Shown here: piece after piece, positions 1 through 5,671 of the stretch
How the letters are laid out: each line of letters opens with the position of its first letter
Numbering within the stretch: position 1 is the stretch's first letter
NCBI GenBank assembly: GCA_013203525.1
Contig: JABMQB010000219.1
Location: 1 to 5,671, forward strand
Origin: Mariniphaga sp.
Lineage (GTDB): Bacteria; Bacteroidota; Bacteroidia; Bacteroidales; Prolixibacteraceae
Direction: 5' to 3'
DNA length: 5,671 nt
Translations under genes and position numbers: made by a program
The notes under the pieces: generated by a model
Seen by the model: the letters and a program-made list of their open reading frames with translations, nothing else
What the model was told of the DNA's origin: nothing
Databases searched by the model: none

Positions 1-285
1 GTTGGGTGATGTGCCCCTGAAACGAATTGTGGAAAGCCCTCCTGCATTTGATTTGATATAAATTGGAGAAAAACGCATCAAAATATTTTCAATTCCACCT
101 TCTCTGGCAAGTTGAATCTGATCGGCTTTTATGTGTTCAATTTTTGCTCCTGATTGATACTTTTTAAGTTCACCATAATGAGTTACCTCATTCAGTAAAA
201 CTGTATCAAGCATGTGTCGTTGCTGAGCCTGGATACTAAATCCAGAAACCAAATAAATAAAACCAATTAAAAAAAACCTTCTCAT
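1..285 (-). CDS. TonB-dependent receptor, BtuB-like, N-terminal part (runs off left edge)
   Basis: Only the first 95 codons are in the window. Residues 1-20 (MRRFFLIGFIYLVSGFSIQA) form a Sec signal peptide, with likely cleavage before QQR. A Ton-box-like stretch DTVLLNEV follows at about residues 27-34. The start of the plug domain comes next: KIEHIKADQIQLA, then ENILMRFSPIYIKSNAGGLSTIRFRGTSPN, with the typical plug motif of a Gly-Gly turn followed by a beta strand ending in FRG. There is no carboxypeptidase-regulatory-like domain between signal and plug, which argues against a SusC-type glycan importer. The family imports cobalamin, siderophores or similar ligands through the outer membrane, powered by TonB-ExbBD. 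The B12 riboswitch in its leader points to a corrinoid ligand (BtuB role); this is inference from context, since the barrel and substrate loops are not visible. The ATG at 285 is the first in frame; AGGA directly abuts it, too close for a classical ribosome-binding site. Confidence 0.88.
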   Translation of the reverse strand, partial: MRRFFLIGFIYLVSGFSIQAQQRHMLDTVLLNEVTHYGELKKYQSGAKIEHIKADQIQLAREGGIENILMRFSPIYIKSNAGGLSTIRFRGTSPN

Positions 286-380
286 TCCTAAAATTTAAAA
301 ATGAGCTTTCGGTAATTTGTGAAAAATACATGATTAATTTTCACAAGCTTTTTCCCCGAAGCTTTGTATAAATATTTAAT
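286..380 (-). promoter_or_regulatory. Expression platform of the cobalamin riboswitch
   Basis: This is the leader between the riboswitch core and the receptor start codon. Three helices can be drawn. (a) A small hairpin at 364-345 has AAGCTT arms (364-359 and 350-345) and a CGGGGAAA-type loop. The CGGG of this loop can pair with CCCG in riboswitch loop L5 (502-499), the position expected for P13/L13 of B12 riboswitches. (b) A 9-bp stem, TTGTGAAAA (346-338) with TTTTCACAA (325-317), has a 12-nt loop. (c) An outer helix pairs GCTTCGG (362-356) with CCGAAAGC (312-305) with one bulged A. Helices (a) and (c) share bases 356-362 and exclude each other, so they are candidates for the two switch states. 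A T-rich but interrupted tract follows at 302-291. I cannot tell whether control is by termination or by translation. Confidence 0.6.
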
Positions 381-570
381 TCTTGGCAGGTCTTCTGACT
401 CATCCCGTTGTTGATGCCTTCCCACCCCGCAAAAAGCCGGACAGTGGCGTTAAAGTTTCAACAACAAAACTGTTTAGAACAGTTGGGATTTACAGCTGCG
501 GGTACAGCTCCGGATTTACACCGGATTCCCTATTATGCTGTTTCTCCGAAAGAGAAACAAACACCAATTG
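381..570 (-). promoter_or_regulatory. Cobalamin (B12) riboswitch
   Basis: The minus strand carries the conserved parts of the cobalamin aptamer in order. There is a GGTG segment near the 5' end, then a hairpin with 7-bp arms GTTTCTC/GAGAAAC (558-552 and 546-540). ATAGGGAATCCGGTG follows, then AAATCCGG, then CTGTACCCGCAGCTGTAAA. In that last part AGCTG (509-505) pairs with CAGCT (498-494) and leaves loop L5, TACCCG. The 3' half has an 8-bp arm GTTGTTGA/TCAACAAC (465-458 and 414-407), GCCACTG ... GGGAAGGC, and the B12 box AGTCAGAAGACCTGCC (400-385). Helix P1 closes as TTGGT (567-563) with GCCAA (387-383). These elements bind adenosyl- or hydroxo/methylcobalamin and normally switch off uptake genes when B12 is sufficient. 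The controlled gene is the TonB-dependent receptor starting at 285. Which cobalamin form it prefers cannot be assigned by eye. Confidence 0.95.
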
Positions 571-574
571 ATGT

Positions 575-604
575 CAAAGATATTAATTCGATTGAGATTA
601 AAAA
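575..604 (-). promoter_or_regulatory. Bacteroidota-type promoter of the riboswitch/receptor transcript
   Basis: On the minus strand TATCTTTG (582-575) is an exact match to the Bacteroidota -7 consensus TAnnTTTG. It is preceded by a 17-nt spacer and a T-run (604-600) in place of the -33 TTTG. The expected start of transcription, a few bases downstream at about 571-568, coincides with the 5' edge of the riboswitch P1 region, which strongly favours this site. It lies about 20 bp after the stop codon of the transporter gene, so the receptor can be transcribed on its own. I see no strong intrinsic terminator between that stop codon and this promoter, so some read-through from upstream is possible. 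Confidence 0.6.
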
Positions 605-622
605 TATGTTCAGGCCTTATTT

Positions 623-1978
623 TTATAACAATTTATAAGCTCCATAAAATCCCACAAGAAAAATAACAATGCAGCTCACCCACAAAGCAATATCATAAAA
701 TCGTGATGACTCAAGCCCATATTGTTTTTGCTTATATCGAAAATGTAGCCCTGCATAAACTATAATCAATAATAAAAAGAAAGTTATAATTCCCCCAATA
801 GTTACCATTATAACCGGAAGTTTTATCCAAACAAAGGCAATAACCCATAACACCGGAAATACCCATGCGGAAATTGCAATCGTCCGTTTTCTCTGTTTAA
901 AATTGAAAAAATCGATCCATCCAATAGCTCCAAACAGATCAGAGAATATGCGTGTCCAAGCAGCTAAAGCCGAAAATAAAGTTGAAAATAATACTACAAA
1001 AGAACCAAACAAAAAGAAACCTTTTGCCCATGCCCCATAAGTTCCGGTATACATTTTTGAAAGTGTCTCAATCATTGCAAAACCTTCAGGTACATCCCCC
1101 CTTTTATATAATACAGCCGCCCCGAGCAAATAAAACGCTGCTGTAACCAGTGTATAAACAACCATTGAAAGTATAGCATCAAGGTTCATTACTTTTATCC
1201 AACCTTTAGCCCGGGTCCTCCATTCATCGGTATTTTTGTATGGACCGGTAAAACGTGCATACCCTTTTTCAAGACACCAATAATTGTATGCTACAATTTC
1301 ATCGCCTCCAACTCCGGTAAGGCCAAATGCGGCAATTGCAAATCCAACTGTAGCTGCCGGAAGTTTAAATCGTAATCCCTCTGCAATATCCGGCAGTGTA
1401 AAAGCAAAATCAGTAAACTGAAGCATAAACACTGCTACAATTGTAAATGCAGTAAATATTAACATTAATACAACCGAGACCTTTTCAATAAAAAAATAAT
1501 ATCCCTTAAAAACCATGCTGGCTACGACCGAACCGACAATAACAGCGAACAAGGTAATACTTACCGAAGGAAATGCCATATTCAATGTAATAGCAATCCC
1601 ACCTATTATACCTCCCATCTGTAATGGTTTAAATAACCACAACATTAGCCATGTCCATAAACTCCAGTTTGCTTTTTGTTTTCCAAACCGGGGGCCACCT
1701 AAGCGGTTAAGTGATGTCATAACTGTTTCGCCCGTTCTGATTGCCTGCTTTCCAAATTCAAGTTGAATAGCCACCTTCACAAAACAACTAACAACAATCA
1801 CCCAAAAGGTAATAAAACCTGCTCTGGCACCAAGTGTTGTTGTTGAAATTAATTCTCCTGAACCAACAACAGAAGCAGAAAGGATAAATCCTGGTCCTAA
1901 ATATTTTAGTTTTCCAAAAAATGAACGGGGAGCCAGTTTAATTCCATCGGAAGTCAGAATATATGGATCGTTCGACAT
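623..1978 (-). CDS. Nramp-superfamily membrane transporter, divergent, lacking the canonical metal-site motifs
   Basis: A 451-residue polytopic inner-membrane protein with about 11 hydrophobic segments (roughly residues 28-49, 54-76, 106-134, 139-156, 165-187, 207-232, 265-290, 316-343, 367-383, 386-409 and 428-447), fitting the Nramp/LeuT-like fold. Family marks include GPG (28-30) leading into TM1 and RTGE (81-84) after TM2. Canonical Nramp proteins (MntH, DMT1) take up Mn2+/Fe2+ with protons using DPGN in TM1 and MPHN in TM6. Here the aligned positions read GSGE (39-42) and about VGGD (223-226, followed by E227). The methionine and the Asp/Asn ligands are therefore missing, while acidic residues E42, D226 and E227 sit nearby. 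Automated annotation would say divalent metal transporter, but the substrate is unknown and could be another cation or an organic solute coupled to one. The gene is 62 bp downstream of the dehydrogenase and probably in its operon. ATG 1978 is the first in-frame start and gives a short cytoplasmic N-terminus before TM1; no clear Shine-Dalgarno is seen. Confidence 0.85.
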   Translation of the reverse strand: MSNDPYILTSDGIKLAPRSFFGKLKYLGPGFILSASVVGSGELISTTTLGARAGFITFWVIVVSCFVKVAIQLEFGKQAIRTGETVMTSLNRLGGPRFGKQKANWSLWTWLMLWLFKPLQMGGIIGGIAITLNMAFPSVSITLFAVIVGSVVASMVFKGYYFFIEKVSVVLMLIFTAFTIVAVFMLQFTDFAFTLPDIAEGLRFKLPAATVGFAIAAFGLTGVGGDEIVAYNYWCLEKGYARFTGPYKNTDEWRTRAKGWIKVMNLDAILSMVVYTLVTAAFYLLGAAVLYKRGDVPEGFAMIETLSKMYTGTYGAWAKGFFLFGSFVVLFSTLFSALAAWTRIFSDLFGAIGWIDFFNFKQRKRTIAISAWVFPVLWVIAFVWIKLPVIMVTIGGIITFFLLLIIVYAGLHFRYKQKQYGLESSRFYDIALWVSCIVIFLVGFYGAYKLL

Positions 1979-2040
1979 GTAGCTGGTTTAAATTAGGAAT
2001 AAATCGAAATATACTATATTTTTCTTCTTGTTATTGAAAA

Positions 2041-3087
2041 CTACCGAAAATCGAGCAATACCTTTAAATATTTTTCTTTGTGTTTTTGCACTAATTCGAA
2101 TGCTTCCTGGATTTGGGAGCCATACATAATTTTTGATATTAAAGCATCTGGTTTTAAACTGCCTATATTTAAGTGATCAATAACCTCAGCAAATTCACCA
2201 TGACTAACACGCGATGTAACTATCTGAGCTTCTTTCCAAATCAATTCTTTAAAAACAATGGGTGCCGGATGGTCTGATAAACCAAGAACACAAACTTTAC
2301 CCCCGCCACGTAAACTCTGAATGCAACTTCGGATTGGAGTATAAACTCCCTTTATTTCTTCGGCATGCCCAACGGCTTCAAAAGCAATATCAACTCCTTT
2401 ACCATTTGTATGGGTTTTTATTACTTCAACCGGATTTTCTTTTTTGGGATTAATCGTAATTACATTTTTATAATTTTCAGAAGCGATTTTTAAACGGTTT
2501 TCAAGTGGGTCAACAATAAAAATGGGTCTATCCGTTTTAATTCGTGCTGCTTGTAAAATAGCCTGTCCTACCCTACCAGCCCCCCAAATTGCCAACGTAT
2601 CACCTTGTTTTGTGCCGACCCGATTATTGGCGTGAAATCCAATTCCATAAATTTCAACCAGTGCCACATGCTCATCAGGAATATGATTGGCTGCTTTGAA
2701 AAGCATAAATGGTTTTACAGAAATTAACTCAGCAAATCCACCATCCATGTCAACTCCCAATAATTTAAGGCCTGAACAAGCCGGATAGTGACCACGTTTA
2801 CAAGCAGGGCATTCGTTACACCATATAATAGGATCGATAGCAACCTTATCACCAATATTGAATCTTTCAACTCCCGCACTTATATCCTCAATAACACCTC
2901 CCATTTCATGCCCTGGAATAAAAGGTATGGGTGTACGAGGATGAAAATCACCCGGAAAAATGTGCATATCAGTACCACAAATACTGGCAAACTTTATTCT
3001 AACCAATACTTCGCCTGGTTGAACAACCGGATCAGATACATCTTTCCAAACAAAATTATTATACGATTCTAAAACAGCTGCTTTCAT
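2041..3087 (-). CDS. Zinc-dependent medium-chain alcohol/polyol dehydrogenase
   Basis: A 348-residue cytoplasmic enzyme of the sorbitol / L-threonine dehydrogenase branch of medium-chain dehydrogenases, a normal full length. The N-terminal GroES-like domain carries catalytic-zinc ligands C37 (in SICGTD), H60 and E61 (PGHE), with E145 a further candidate. The structural-zinc loop has four cysteines, C90, C93, C96 and C104. The Rossmann domain has GAGRVG (169-174), and an aspartate (D193 in IVDP) ends the second strand, which favours NAD+ over NADP+. The family oxidises a secondary or primary hydroxyl of a polyol, sugar or amino alcohol. The exact substrate cannot be read from sequence. Next to a GH95 glycosidase it may act on L-fucose, L-galactose or a product of their breakdown; that is inference. 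It starts 46 bp after the glycosidase stop codon with no promoter or terminator visible between them, suggesting co-transcription. ATG 3087 begins the usual MKAAVLE family N-terminus, so the start is secure. Confidence 0.88.
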   Translation of the reverse strand: MKAAVLESYNNFVWKDVSDPVVQPGEVLVRIKFASICGTDMHIFPGDFHPRTPIPFIPGHEMGGVIEDISAGVERFNIGDKVAIDPIIWCNECPACKRGHYPACSGLKLLGVDMDGGFAELISVKPFMLFKAANHIPDEHVALVEIYGIGFHANNRVGTKQGDTLAIWGAGRVGQAILQAARIKTDRPIFIVDPLENRLKIASENYKNVITINPKKENPVEVIKTHTNGKGVDIAFEAVGHAEEIKGVYTPIRSCIQSLRGGGKVCVLGLSDHPAPIVFKELIWKEAQIVTSRVSHGEFAEVIDHLNIGSLKPDALISKIMYGSQIQEAFELVQKHKEKYLKVLLDFR

Positions 3088-3133
3088 AAATTTTAGTCTA
3101 ATCAGGTTTTACTTTATTCATTAGAATTCTTTC

Positions 3134-5500
3134 TTACTCCAGTTTTCCATTATATCTATGATTCTTTCCTGCTGTTGTTGCCAATTCAATTTCTTTCCCT
3201 TTATACCTAATCGTACCGGAATTACCGTTTTTTGATAGTATAACCAGCGATTGCAGGATTCCCTCCTTCCATTCAATATCAAGTTCAAAACCACCACGGG
3301 CGCAAATACCTTCAATTTTTCCATTTGCAAAATTTGATGGCAATGCAGGTAAAATATCAAGGATATAATTTCCATCATAGTCTTTTAAATGCGATTGTAA
3401 AAGCATTTCTGAAATTCCTGAAGTAGCCCCAAAATTCCCATCAATCTGAAATGGTGGATGCGCATCAAATAAGTTTGGATATAAACCGCCTTTATTGTTA
3501 TAATCGATTGGATTATTACCTGCCGGAACCATTAAATTTTTTAATAACAGAAATGAATGATCTCCATCAAGCAACCGGGCCCAGAAATTTATTTTCCATG
3601 CCCTCGACCATCCAGTACCATCATCGCCCCTATGTGAAAGGGTTACTTTACAAGCTTCGGCTAACTCCGGAGTTGTGGTTGGATGAATCTCATTTCCCGG
3701 ATGTAATCCCCATAAATGCGAAACATGACGGTGTTCGTTTTTCGGATCATCCAAATCTTCCAACCATTCCTGTAACTGTCCGTGTTGCCCAATTTGATTA
3801 AGTGCTATTTTTGATTTTTTATCTTTAATTCCAGAAATAAAATCCTCATCAATTTCTAAAACTTCAGCAGCCTCAATCGTATTTGAAAACAAATTCCGAA
3901 TAATTTGATGATCCATGGTTGGACCCATAACCAATCCTCCATTTTCGGGGCTATTACTTGGACCACTTATAAGCCAATCGGGATTTTTTGGGTCAGCAAC
4001 CAAATATTCGCTAAAAAACTTAGAAGCTTCTTTTAATACCGGATAAGCCCTGTCTTTTAAATATGTTTTATCGCCGGTGAACTGGAAATGCCACCATAAA
4101 TGCTGTGCTAGCCATGCACCTCCAGTTACCCATAATCCATGATTTGCATTATTTATTGGTGCCGCCCCCCGCCAGATATCGGTATTATGATGTGCCACCC
4201 AACCATCCATATTATAATGTTCCTTAGCTATCTTTTTTCCTGTAACTGCCAATTCCTCAACCATCTTTATTACCGGTTCAGCGCACTCCGACAAATTGGT
4301 AATTTCGGCTGGCCAGTAATTCATTTCAGCATTAATATTAATAGTGTATTTACTATCCCACGGGGGTGATAATTGATCATTCCAGATTCCCTGAAGATTT
4401 GCCGGCTGTGTTCCAGGGCGTGAGGAGGAAATCAGCAGATAACGCCCATATTGATATAGTAATGCAACCAGGTTAGGATCTTCATCTTTATAAAATGTAT
4501 TTAGCCTTTCATCGGTTGGGCGATTTGAAATTTCAGACTCTCCAAAATCAAGGATTAACCGATTATACAACGATTGATAATCATTCATATGTGCTTTTTT
4601 TACTGAACCAAAAGATTTTCCTTCAATTCCTGAAAGGTAATCGATACACCGTTTTGAGGGATCAGCACTGATATCCTGGAAATCAATAAAATTTGTTGCT
4701 CCAACAAGAACGAATGTAACCTGGGTTGCATTTTTAATTAACAATGATGACTCGGTTGTTGCAAGTTCACCATCATTTTCAATTAATTGTAACCGGGCTT
4801 CAAACTTTATTTTACTTTCAGGATACGGATTGCCAATAAAATCAAGTTCCTTAGGATAGTTATTGGAGGTGCCCTTTAAAACAACGACATTGTCTTCAGC
4901 TAATATTTCTGAATTTGTATGAAGAGTACTTAAAGAAGATTCAAAATTCAATTTCCCTTTTTCACTTGTTGTAATTTTAATAAAAATAGCCTGATCGGGA
5001 TTTGAGGCAAATAATTCACGCTCATATATAACACCATCAATTTCATATGATACTTTTGAAATTGCAGTTTCTATATCCAATTCCCGGATATAATTAATTG
5101 CCTTTTCATGTCCTGGGAATGTGAGAATTACATCGCCAAATGGTTGGTAACAAAACTGCCCAAATGGTTGCGACATAAATTTGAGATTGCCTAAATCATG
5201 AGCTTCTTTTTGTTTTCCTTCCCACAACAACTGCCGAATCGTATCCAGATACTGACTTGCCCCTTCATGTGAATAATCGTGTGGCTGGCCGGTCCACAAT
5301 GTTTCCTCATTAAACTGAATTATCTCTTTTTCAATACTACCGTAAACCATTGCTCCCAACCTTCCATTGCCAACAGGTAATGCTTCAACCCAATTTTCAG
5401 CCGGTTTATCATACCAAAGTTTTATTGTTGATTGTTTGTTGCTTTGATAATTGCATGAAACAATAATTATAAGAAGTACTGCAATTAACTGTTTTTTCAT
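3134..5500 (-). CDS. Glycoside hydrolase family 95 lipoprotein (alpha-L-fucosidase / alpha-L-galactosidase)
   Basis: A 788-residue exo-glycosidase, complete and of typical family length. Residues 1-16 are a lipoprotein signal ending in IVSC, with C16 the lipidated cysteine. The N-terminal beta-sandwich (about 27-280) begins with the family hallmark LWYDKPAENWVEALPVGNGR, then GAMVYG and NEETLW. The (alpha/alpha)6 barrel (about 300-690) contains NLQGIWND (368-375), the paired asparagines N388 and N390 in NINAEMNYWPAE, SPEN with E519, HRHVSHLWGLHPG (590-602) and QIDGNFGAT with D687. A C-terminal beta domain closes the protein. In the bifidobacterial enzyme AfcA the catalytic set is Asn421/Asn423, Glu566 and Asp766. 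By spacing, N388/N390, E519 and D687 are my proposed counterparts. The family inverts and removes terminal alpha-1,2-linked L-fucose, or L-galactose, from host, plant or algal glycans. After C16 comes NYQSNKQ with no acidic run, so a periplasm-facing lipoprotein is more likely than a surface one. It is the first gene of the apparent operon. Confidence 0.93.
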   Translation of the reverse strand: MKKQLIAVLLIIIVSCNYQSNKQSTIKLWYDKPAENWVEALPVGNGRLGAMVYGSIEKEIIQFNEETLWTGQPHDYSHEGASQYLDTIRQLLWEGKQKEAHDLGNLKFMSQPFGQFCYQPFGDVILTFPGHEKAINYIRELDIETAISKVSYEIDGVIYERELFASNPDQAIFIKITTSEKGKLNFESSLSTLHTNSEILAEDNVVVLKGTSNNYPKELDFIGNPYPESKIKFEARLQLIENDGELATTESSLLIKNATQVTFVLVGATNFIDFQDISADPSKRCIDYLSGIEGKSFGSVKKAHMNDYQSLYNRLILDFGESEISNRPTDERLNTFYKDEDPNLVALLYQYGRYLLISSSRPGTQPANLQGIWNDQLSPPWDSKYTININAEMNYWPAEITNLSECAEPVIKMVEELAVTGKKIAKEHYNMDGWVAHHNTDIWRGAAPINNANHGLWVTGGAWLAQHLWWHFQFTGDKTYLKDRAYPVLKEASKFFSEYLVADPKNPDWLISGPSNSPENGGLVMGPTMDHQIIRNLFSNTIEAAEVLEIDEDFISGIKDKKSKIALNQIGQHGQLQEWLEDLDDPKNEHRHVSHLWGLHPGNEIHPTTTPELAEACKVTLSHRGDDGTGWSRAWKINFWARLLDGDHSFLLLKNLMVPAGNNPIDYNNKGGLYPNLFDAHPPFQIDGNFGATSGISEMLLQSHLKDYDGNYILDILPALPSNFANGKIEGICARGGFELDIEWKEGILQSLVILSKNGNSGTIRYKGKEIELATTAGKNHRYNGKLE

Positions 5501-5558
5501 AACATCCAGGTTATTTCACTATTTCAAAAATTTAAAATTAAATTAACAAATAAAAAAG

Positions 5559-5568
5559 TTGCATGCAA
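5559..5568. repeat. Perfect 10-bp palindrome TTGCATGCAA in the glycosidase leader
   Basis: TTGCATGCAA reads identically on both strands and is flanked by AAG on one side and AGCTT on the other, so the dyad nearly extends further with a small offset. It lies about 59 bp upstream of the glycosidase start codon and downstream of the weak promoter candidate, a position suited to a repressor operator. No regulator gene is in the window, and the match to any known operator family is not claimed. Confidence 0.4.
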
Positions 5569-5600
5569 AGCTTAATTACGAAGAATTATTTTAAAACAAA

Positions 5601-5631
5601 TAAACATAGTATTTATTTCCATTTTGCTAAA
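5601..5631 (-). promoter_or_regulatory. Weak candidate promoter for the glycosidase-dehydrogenase-transporter operon
   Basis: On the minus strand TATGTTTA (5608-5601) differs from the Bacteroidota -7 consensus TAnnTTTG by one base. It sits 19 nt after TTTA (5631-5628), one base from the -33 TTTG. Placement in an otherwise empty 171-bp leader is reasonable, but such AT-rich sequence gives near matches by chance. The rest of 5501-5671 holds no open frame continuing off the right edge; all minus-strand frames and the plus-strand ATG at 5642 meet stops quickly. Confidence 0.3.
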
Positions 5632-5671
5632 TTACTCAATCATGATAATACTATTGAAGATCAACAATTAA

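Noticed and set aside
1..285. Possible SusC-type glycan importer paired with the GH95 operon
   Set aside because: The protein goes straight from signal peptide and Ton box to the plug, without the extra N-terminal domain usual in SusC-like receptors, and it is under a B12 riboswitch.
383..638. Two overlapping plus-strand open frames of 62 and 76 codons
   Set aside because: They lie antisense across the cobalamin riboswitch, whose conserved RNA motifs explain the sequence. The peptides look like no known protein and have no ribosome site.
952..1766. Plus-strand open frames antisense to the transporter gene
   Set aside because: Their composition is what is expected opposite a hydrophobic membrane protein, and they have no family features.
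2006..2013. TATATTTC on the minus strand, one base from the TAnnTTTG promoter consensus, in the gap before the transporter gene
   Set aside because: The final conserved G is missing and only a T-run 23 nt upstream could serve as -33. The gap is AT-rich, so a chance near match is likely, and an internal promoter is not supported.
3121..3378. Minus-strand open frame of 85 codons
   Set aside because: It overlaps the 3' end of the GH95 gene in another frame. The GH95 frame is intact and family-like to its stop codon, and the alternative peptide has no recognisable features.
3451..3801. Plus-strand open frame of 116 codons
   Set aside because: It is antisense to the most conserved part of the GH95 barrel, so it is a shadow of that gene; it has no supporting start context.
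5546..5604. Direct repeat ACAAATAAA at 5546-5554 and 5596-5604
   Set aside because: It is short, low-complexity A-rich sequence in an AT-rich leader; the 50-bp spacing is notable but not enough to call a regulatory repeat.
5642..5671. Plus-strand ATG near the right edge that might begin a divergent gene
   Set aside because: It reaches a stop after nine codons, and no other frame gives a start that stays open to the edge.

Overview
The window looks like a piece of a Bacteroidota chromosome, probably an environmental glycan-degrading member. The evidence is AT-rich sequence, start codons without a well-placed Shine-Dalgarno, a promoter matching the Bacteroidota TTTG / TAnnTTTG pattern, a lipoprotein family-GH95 glycosidase, and a cobalamin-riboswitch-controlled TonB-dependent receptor. 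No genus can be named from the sequence alone. All genes lie on the minus strand, so transcription runs from high to low coordinates.

Layout in the direction of transcription. 5671-5501 is a non-coding leader with a weak promoter candidate and a perfect 10-bp palindrome. 5500-3134 encodes a lipoprotein of glycoside hydrolase family 95 (alpha-L-fucosidase / alpha-L-galactosidase type). 3087-2041 encodes a zinc-dependent medium-chain dehydrogenase of the sorbitol/threonine dehydrogenase type. 1978-623 encodes an Nramp-superfamily membrane transporter whose two metal-binding motifs are replaced. The gaps of 46 and 62 bp and the shared strand suggest one operon: release of a terminal L-sugar in the periplasm, a transporter of unknown substrate, and a cytoplasmic NAD-linked oxidation of a sugar, polyol or downstream alcohol.

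The 337-bp stretch 622-286 has no gene. It holds a promoter, a cobalamin (B12) riboswitch (about 570-381) and a downstream expression platform (380-286). In the platform, a small hairpin whose loop can kiss riboswitch loop L5 competes with a longer helix. It leads into the N-terminal 95 codons of a BtuB-like TonB-dependent receptor that runs off the left edge. This second unit is presumably B12-repressed uptake and may be functionally independent of the glycan operon.

The most interesting points are the Nramp-like protein lacking the canonical DPGN and MPHN motifs inside a glycan-use operon, and the riboswitch switching architecture that can be read directly from the sequence. I saw no mobile element, CRISPR array, rRNA or tRNA gene, or convincing new multi-gene system.
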